Assembly (NCBI GenBank): GCA_029891385.1
Contig: CM057227.1
Coordinates: 94,822,818 to 94,886,817, forward strand
DNA length: 64,000 nt
Source of the DNA: Erythroxylum novogranatense
Lineage: Eukaryota; Streptophyta; Magnoliopsida; Malpighiales; Erythroxylaceae
Direction: 5' to 3'
Shown: positions 58,784-64,000 of the stretch, in pieces
How the letters are laid out: every line of letters starts with the position of its first letter
Position numbering within the stretch: the first letter of the stretch is position 1
Translations under genes and position numbers: made by a program
The notes under the pieces: generated by a model
Databases searched by the model: none
What the model was told of the DNA's origin: nothing
What the model saw: the letters and a program-made list of their open reading frames with translations, nothing else

Positions 58784-58823
58784 CCTAGTCGATTAGGACA
58801 TGATTGTAGTCGACTAGGTCGAC
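58784..58823. repeat. Palindrome cluster in LTR H
   Basis: CCTAGTCGATTAGG (58784-58797) sits within a near-palindromic 20-base context. The perfect TAGTCGACTA (58807-58816) and an overlapping GTCGAC (58819) follow. The core GTCGAC is shared with the J array. Confidence 0.85.
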
Positions 58824-60865
58824 TATAATGCCTGATTGGATTCTTTCCTTTCCGACATCCCAACTTGCCCAGGTCATAACTCCTTACTCTGAACTATAAA
58901 TTAGACAAACTTGGTGTCTATTTTATAGAGCAAAGAGAGCTCTACAAGTTTTATGAAGGACACAAAAACTAATTCCACTTCTAAAGATGTCAAAAAATGC
59001 AACCAAAGTTTCTGTTCAATAACGGTTTTCCAGACCAGTACCACATACTTCAAAAACTCATATCTTCCTATCCCTTTTTCCAAAAATTCCAAAATTTATG
59101 TCAAAATAAAGATCAAACAACATACTTAAATGTTCATAAACAACATGGAACCAAATTCCATTTCTAACCAGATCAAATTCCCTCTTGAATGTGACTGCCC
59201 TGTTATAGATTGTTAACTACTCACATTGCCTAAATCAGATCCAATCTTTGAAATTTCATAACTCACAACTCTTACATCCAAATTTAGCATACTATACCTC
59301 ATTTTAAAACTAATTCAGTCCCCTACAACCTTTCATAAGACCACTTGAGCTAATTAAACTCACAACAGTCCAGAATTTAGCTTCAATGTACAATCACCAT
59401 AAAACCTATACTTAGAACAATTTCCAGCACCAAGCACATTAACATACAAAAGTCAACAGGTCATAACTCTTAACCTAGATATCAAAAAATTGCATACTTA
59501 GTGGAAATGGAAAGATAACAGGAACCTCTTCAAGTTTAATGAAGACCAAATTAGCACATTCAATCCAAATCAACCTAGAAAAATTTATCAAAGGTTCAGG
59601 TCATCAAACTTGGATTACTGTTCATACAGCAGATATCACTCATTTTTAAGACCAAATTTAAACCCCTTCAAGCCACAATTTGGCAGAACTTTCTGCACAT
59701 AAAATGTAGACAAATGTCTCAATTTTATTTCAGGACAAGCCTCACGTCATTTTCTCAACCACACAAAGAGTTATGATCAAAACATCGGAACATGTACAAG
59801 TCACATTTTTCAGATTTTATACCTAAGCCAAATTCTATTATTCCAATTCCAATTCTACACTAATAAGCATCCCAATTAGTCCCTAAATCACTCATAATTT
59901 CATCCAAACTTTCACTTCCATACATAGTCACAAAAATGGCAGCACTCACACAATCAATTCTCATTATATCCTTCCCTAATCGATTGTCCCATCAAAACAC
60001 AAGCAAGAGATAAATCCATACCCATTGTGTATCCATGTTTTAAGCATATACCCATCCTCAACATCTAGCTCTTAAAGATCATCAATTATGCTCCATTCAA
60101 AGCCATGAAAAAGAAAAGGTTACTTACTTGATTTATCTTCAATGTTTTCACATCACCATGAAACCCTAACACTCCACACCCACGATCATCACTAAATAAA
60201 GTGGAGTAGGTTAGGTTGCTTTAAACAAATAAAAGAAGACAGCAAGATGTTTATATAGCTAAAAGTGGACAAGATTCAACTTGCTTTGGAGAAGAGATTG
60301 TCGAAGATGGAGAGAGCAAGTGAAAAAAAAGAAATGAAGAAGATGAATGCCATAAATGAGTATGAAACCAAGCAATAAATCAGTAACTACAAGCATTAAA
60401 TGTGTTTCAGGTGAGTCATCATGCCACTTGGCATGTAATGAGAGGGAAAAGACTAAAGTCCATTTAATAAATTTGAAATAAAATGAAAGGAACCCTAACA
60501 AATGAAATTTATTCCAGTGTCATTGGGAAAAAAATTGCGGTACCAAAAACCAATTCAGTCCGCCACTTGACGATTTTTCCGGTCGGAGAAAATTTCCAGA
60601 AAATTCACAAAATTCTCCAAAAACATAAAACACACAACAGTCCATTCCAAATAAAGTTTCAACCACAAAATCATACTTTTCCACAAAAATCACATTTAGG
60701 CACATATACCGAAAAAATGTCATGAATGCATGTACAGTCATTTTCCTGTGCAAATTGCACTATTCACATGTAAGAATATGCATGAATATTTCAAAATAAT
60801 ACTAAACACTCTTAACCCTTTCCAAATTACTATTCTACTCTTCCCATCGAGGGTGGGATGTTACA
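58824..60865. other. LTR H, right part
   Basis: Non-coding. The right terminus GGTGGGATGTTACA is at 60852-60865. Short frames on both strands have no family resemblance. Confidence 0.5.
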
Positions 60866-60870
60866 AACAT

Positions 60871-61540
60871 ATTCATCTCGGACGACAACAAATGATTTGG
60901 AGCCTTAATTGTAAGGAGTTCTCATTTTTTTCTCTATTGACCTTTTCCTTCTTACATTTTTTTAAATAAATAGAAAAAAGATAGTCATTAAATCATTTAA
61001 AAAAATTAATGGAAGCAAATGTGAAGGGAAAGAAAATAAACATGACCTTTGGGAAAGGCCCAATAGTCACACAAATTATTTCAATTTTCTGGAGACATCC
61101 ATTTTTGGAAGATGTCTCCTTGCCTTTGCTTCATAAGAAAAAGATTTGTAATACTGATGAAACCTATAACAATGATCCCTGGTCCTTTGTTTCAGTAATG
61201 AAGTCACACAGTTTGAAATATCAGGTTTGTTGATATCAAAAGATATTCAATTTCATCTATGAACAATAAGTGAAAGTGTAATTAGTCTTAAAATAGGTGA
61301 AACAACATTACATATAGTTAAATAAATTGAAATTTACTAAAACTTTATCCAAAGCATTTTTAAGCAAGTTGCTTTCCTTCAAGTCTTTAGCATGCTTCAG
61401 GCAAGGTAATTCTGTTCTCGTAATAATCCCCAACTCACTTGACAATTTTACATATTGGATCTTATCTAGAGGACGACCGTACGAAGTATCAATATATATT
61501 AACAACTTGCTATTCATTGCAATATTCATTCATCATGACC
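60871..61540 (-). pseudogene. CACTA 2 accessory protein gene, N-terminal part
   Basis: At the nucleotide level it is collinear with the reverse complement of CACTA 1 12650-13260. Shared anchors include CGACAACAAAT(G/A)ATTTGGAG (60891), AAAAAAATTAATGGAAG (60999), TAACAATGATCC and TCCTTTGTTTCA (61168-61195), and CTTTCCTTCAAG. Exons and introns therefore lie in the same order. The copy extends further upstream than CACTA 1, where a foreign LTR-like tail cuts in. Plus-strand frames here are antisense by-products. Confidence 0.7.
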
Positions 61541-61884
61541 TCTAGCTATACCTCAGCAACTTTTTCTGATGTTGACATTAGAACCTGATAACAAATGAAT
61601 AATGATAAGAAATTATGGATCAAACATGTAAATATATATTTGAGCATAAGTCTATTTATAGGTGTTAAAGATTAAAAAACCTACAGATCCATCTATACCA
61701 ATTGATTCATTATTGGTTGGGGAAGAAAGAGGCTATTGCTGACTTGCTTCATTAGTGACTGAGGTCATATATTGTTGGCTAGGAACTAAATGATATGGTT
61801 GAGGTTGCAGATCCCTCTGTTCATCAATTTTGATATCTGCCACCTTCTTCCCTTTGTTTCAACCAGGTGTCATTATATTAGATA
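61541..61884. other. CACTA 2 interior before LTR G
   Basis: AT-rich sequence, probably 5' part or upstream region of the CACTA 2 gene. No motif was recognised. AGATA at 61880-61884 is the candidate target duplication of G. Confidence 0.4.
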
Positions 61885-64000
61885 TGTTGGGACCCGATCC
61901 CGAGACCGGACCCCAATCGAAAAACGAAAATGAATACAAAAAATGAAGTGCAGAAGCAAAGCGAAATCGAAATCGAATACGAACCAATATGAATCGAATC
62001 AAAGAAAAGAAACGAAACATAAAGTGAAATCGAATCGGATGCGAATCGAATCGCAAATCGGAAGCAAATGCATAAAGAAAAACGATCGAATCCATCAAAC
62101 TGAAATAAATTTCGACATTCGTTGAAAACACCCAGCATAGGAAACTTATCGCGTTGGAAACCTTAAGACAATTCTCAAAACCCGTATAATAATTTTTTTT
62201 CTTTCTTTCTTTCTTATTCATTCCTTTCATCTTTCCCATACAAAGCACTTCAATTCCTCATTTAGACAAATTCATCCTCAACCAATATCTCAATCTATTT
62301 GATCCTATTTAAATCATGACCGCCAATTACACAAAATCTTAATAATCCTTTCTTTTTTCAATAGACACTTAATACACATACCTATATATCCGAAATTCAT
62401 ACACCATAAACGCTTTAATAATTCTCAATCCAATCATTCATGAATTACACCGTTACCAAAATCACATACACCATACCCAATTTCATACACAAATACATTT
62501 ATCCAAATTTATCTAAAGCCATATCCATATCAACACTAAAATCCAAATTACTCAAAATCTAACTTATACAAATTACGAAAACATGCAAGAAGTCGATCGA
62601 CATTTGACTGCCTTTCATCCGATCTCCTACTCAAATACCTGGAGATGGGGATGAAAGGGGGTGAGCTTATAGCTCGTGGGTAACAGTTTATAACAAATAA
62701 ATAAGCAAAACCTTTTAAAAAATGCCTTTCTTTTCTTTTTTTGCAGAAACCTTGTTTGAAACCCATAATGCACATTTTCAAAATTTCTTTTCTCGCAGTG
62801 GTCGAAATCACAATTTCTAAAACATGAATGCATCAATCATAACACTTCACAATGCAAATGCACACATAACGACTCGAGAGTTCCATAAACACGGCGGAAA
62901 ACTGAAGTTTTACCGTAAACACGACGAGTCTGATTTTTCAGGATCTCGTGGCCTCTAACAGGCAGCCGGGAGAAGGCTTAAGGGTCATCGTGCACGAGAC
63001 TAACGAAACAGGTTCTCTCTTGCCCACACAAAAGAACATATCATGCTCAACTCAATTTATCGAATGATCTTTTTCGAAAATACGAAATGCCATGAAATCT
63101 TTCGAGGCATAACACAAAGGTATTTTGCAATTCATCAAAAGTTCATATATTGAATCAATAATGATTTTTCAAATCATTCATACAATGATGCAACATTTAT
63201 GATGCAATTGAAATCAAAAAATCTCTTTGTTTAAGGAAAGCAATAGTGGTTTATAAATCTATTATAAACAGGTACCCACCTCGAATCGATGCTAGAAGCT
63301 TGTCCTTAGCTTCAATTTGACCATTGCGTCTCTCTTTCTTCTACTAGAAACTTCCCTACACCAATTTCCCAAAAATTCAATCTCATAAATAACATAGTCC
63401 CTAAAATTGAACTTAGAAAACACTAATTCCACACATAATCAAGTCATCTAAATCACCAATTTTCAAAAACCCCAATTCATAAAATTGGGCATAACCCTAA
63501 TTAATTTCCATCCAAAATTAAACCCATAGTACTTAGCAATCATCAAAATTGACTTCATACTCCACAAACCCATACCATTTTCCATGATTCTAAACTAACA
63601 ATCTTCCAGAGAAACTCAAATCTTAAAAATTGCTCTTACCTCATTTCTCCTCCATTTTCAGATTTTCTTGGTTCAAGATGAAGCTCTCTTCATCCTCCAC
63701 CTTTTTCTCTCTTGGGATGACATCAAAACCTCTCTTCAAGTTATAGAAAAATCGAGCCCTAGCTTTCTCCCCTTTTTCTTTACCGAAGCTTGCTCTCCCT
63801 TCTCTCTTCTCTCTTATTCTCTTATTATTTCTTTCCTTTGATTATAAGTTTCGGGCTTCTCCTTCAAACAATGACAGCCCTCTTGCTTTTATATTGCCAT
63901 GTCATTTAATGAATGAGGAATGACCCATATGCCCCTCCATTTAAGCCTATAAACTTACCCCTTTAAGTAAACTTCCAAATTGCCCCTTCCTTGGTCTTTA
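61885..64000 (-). mobile_element. LTR G (E/F type), running off the window
   Basis: It starts TGTTGGGACCCG, matching the E/F terminal consensus. GGGGGTGAGCTTATAGCTCG near 62658 is the same landmark seen inverted in E and in F at 35357. A pyrimidine-rich tract at 63640-63850 corresponds to the purine-rich leader of E. Whether this is a solo LTR or the edge of a full element cannot be told. Confidence 0.65.

Larger units (their letters stand above)
34550..60865 (-). mobile_element. Solo LTR H, split by three nested retroelements
   Basis: The left end TGTAGCACCCC and the right end GGGATGTTACA form a clear LTR terminal pair. On the minus strand this starts TGTAACATCCC, a very common plant Ty3/gypsy LTR start. 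The 5-bp target AACAT is duplicated at 34545-34549 and 60866-60870. After subtracting F, D and J with their duplications, H is about 4.2 kb. It shows no gag or pol. It contains a partial internal duplication (see 57715) and CpG palindromes near 58784-58823. Confidence 0.82.
33132..61884 (-). mobile_element. CACTA transposon 2 (left end and gene), disrupted by nested insertions
   Basis: The left terminus CACTACAACAAAAAGGACA at 33132 matches the CACTA 1 right terminus (CACTACAACAAA class). The preceding TGA is the candidate 3-bp duplication, but the other end is not in the window. The accessory gene reads on the minus strand in two parts, 34010-34350 and 60871-61540, collinear with CACTA 1 exons and introns. 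Solo LTR H separates the parts. LTR G interrupts the element again at 61885, so the coordinates given are a minimum. Confidence 0.75.

Noticed and set aside
61009..61233. 74-codon plus-strand frame as a possible gene
   Set aside because: It is the complement of the CACTA 2 accessory gene and has a matching antisense frame in CACTA 1 at 12912-13121.

Overview
The window is nuclear DNA of a flowering plant, almost certainly a eudicot. The evidence is the AT-rich intergenic sequence, plant splice signals, two plant-specific secreted-protein genes, and plant transposon families (Athila-type and chromovirus Ty3/gypsy elements, Ty1/copia, and CACTA DNA transposons). Nothing supports a bacterial, organellar or viral genome.

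Region 1-7160 is the only gene-bearing part. It holds a type-1-like non-specific lipid transfer protein gene (504-842) and a two-exon germin-like protein gene (5914-6743). Between them lie a CCGGTA-rich inverted-repeat element, a decayed copia 5' end with gag, and a short foldback repeat.

Region 7164-16526 is one CACTA transposon with a TGT target-site duplication. Its plant-type (Ptta/En/Spm) accessory-protein gene is decayed and is split by a solo Athila-type LTR (13714-15661, duplication CAATG). Its left interior also holds a motif-rich block and an LTR-like tail.

Region 18786-33131 is built on scraps of one or more chromoviruses: gag at 18786-19548 and integrase end at 32602-33128. Insertions here include a 2.6 kb solo LTR (element E, 19740-22322, duplication GATGC) and a nearly complete Athila-type element (B, 22865-32140, duplication GGATG).

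Region 33132-64000 is a deep nest. A second CACTA of the same family starts at 33132. Its gene is split by a solo LTR (H, 34550-60865, duplication AACAT). H has been stretched from about 4.2 kb to 26.3 kb by three further insertions: solo LTR F (34864-37012, ACAAT), Athila-type element D (37474-48009, CACCT/CGCCT) and copia element J (48311-57682, ATCGG). The CACTA gene resumes at 60871 and is hit again by LTR G at 61885, which runs off the window. All autonomous elements carry stops, frameshifts or deletions.

The most unusual signal is a set of short CpG-centred palindromes repeated inside the regulatory parts of several retroelements. The 12-mer ACGTCGCGACGT occurs in Athila-type LTRs, again downstream of pol in the same elements, and in the unrelated LTR of element E. 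A different palindrome, AAGTCGACTT, forms an array in the leader of copia element J, and related palindromes sit in F and H. Coordinates of nested elements were fixed by eye from terminal TG...CA dinucleotides plus matching 5-bp duplications (3 bp for CACTA).
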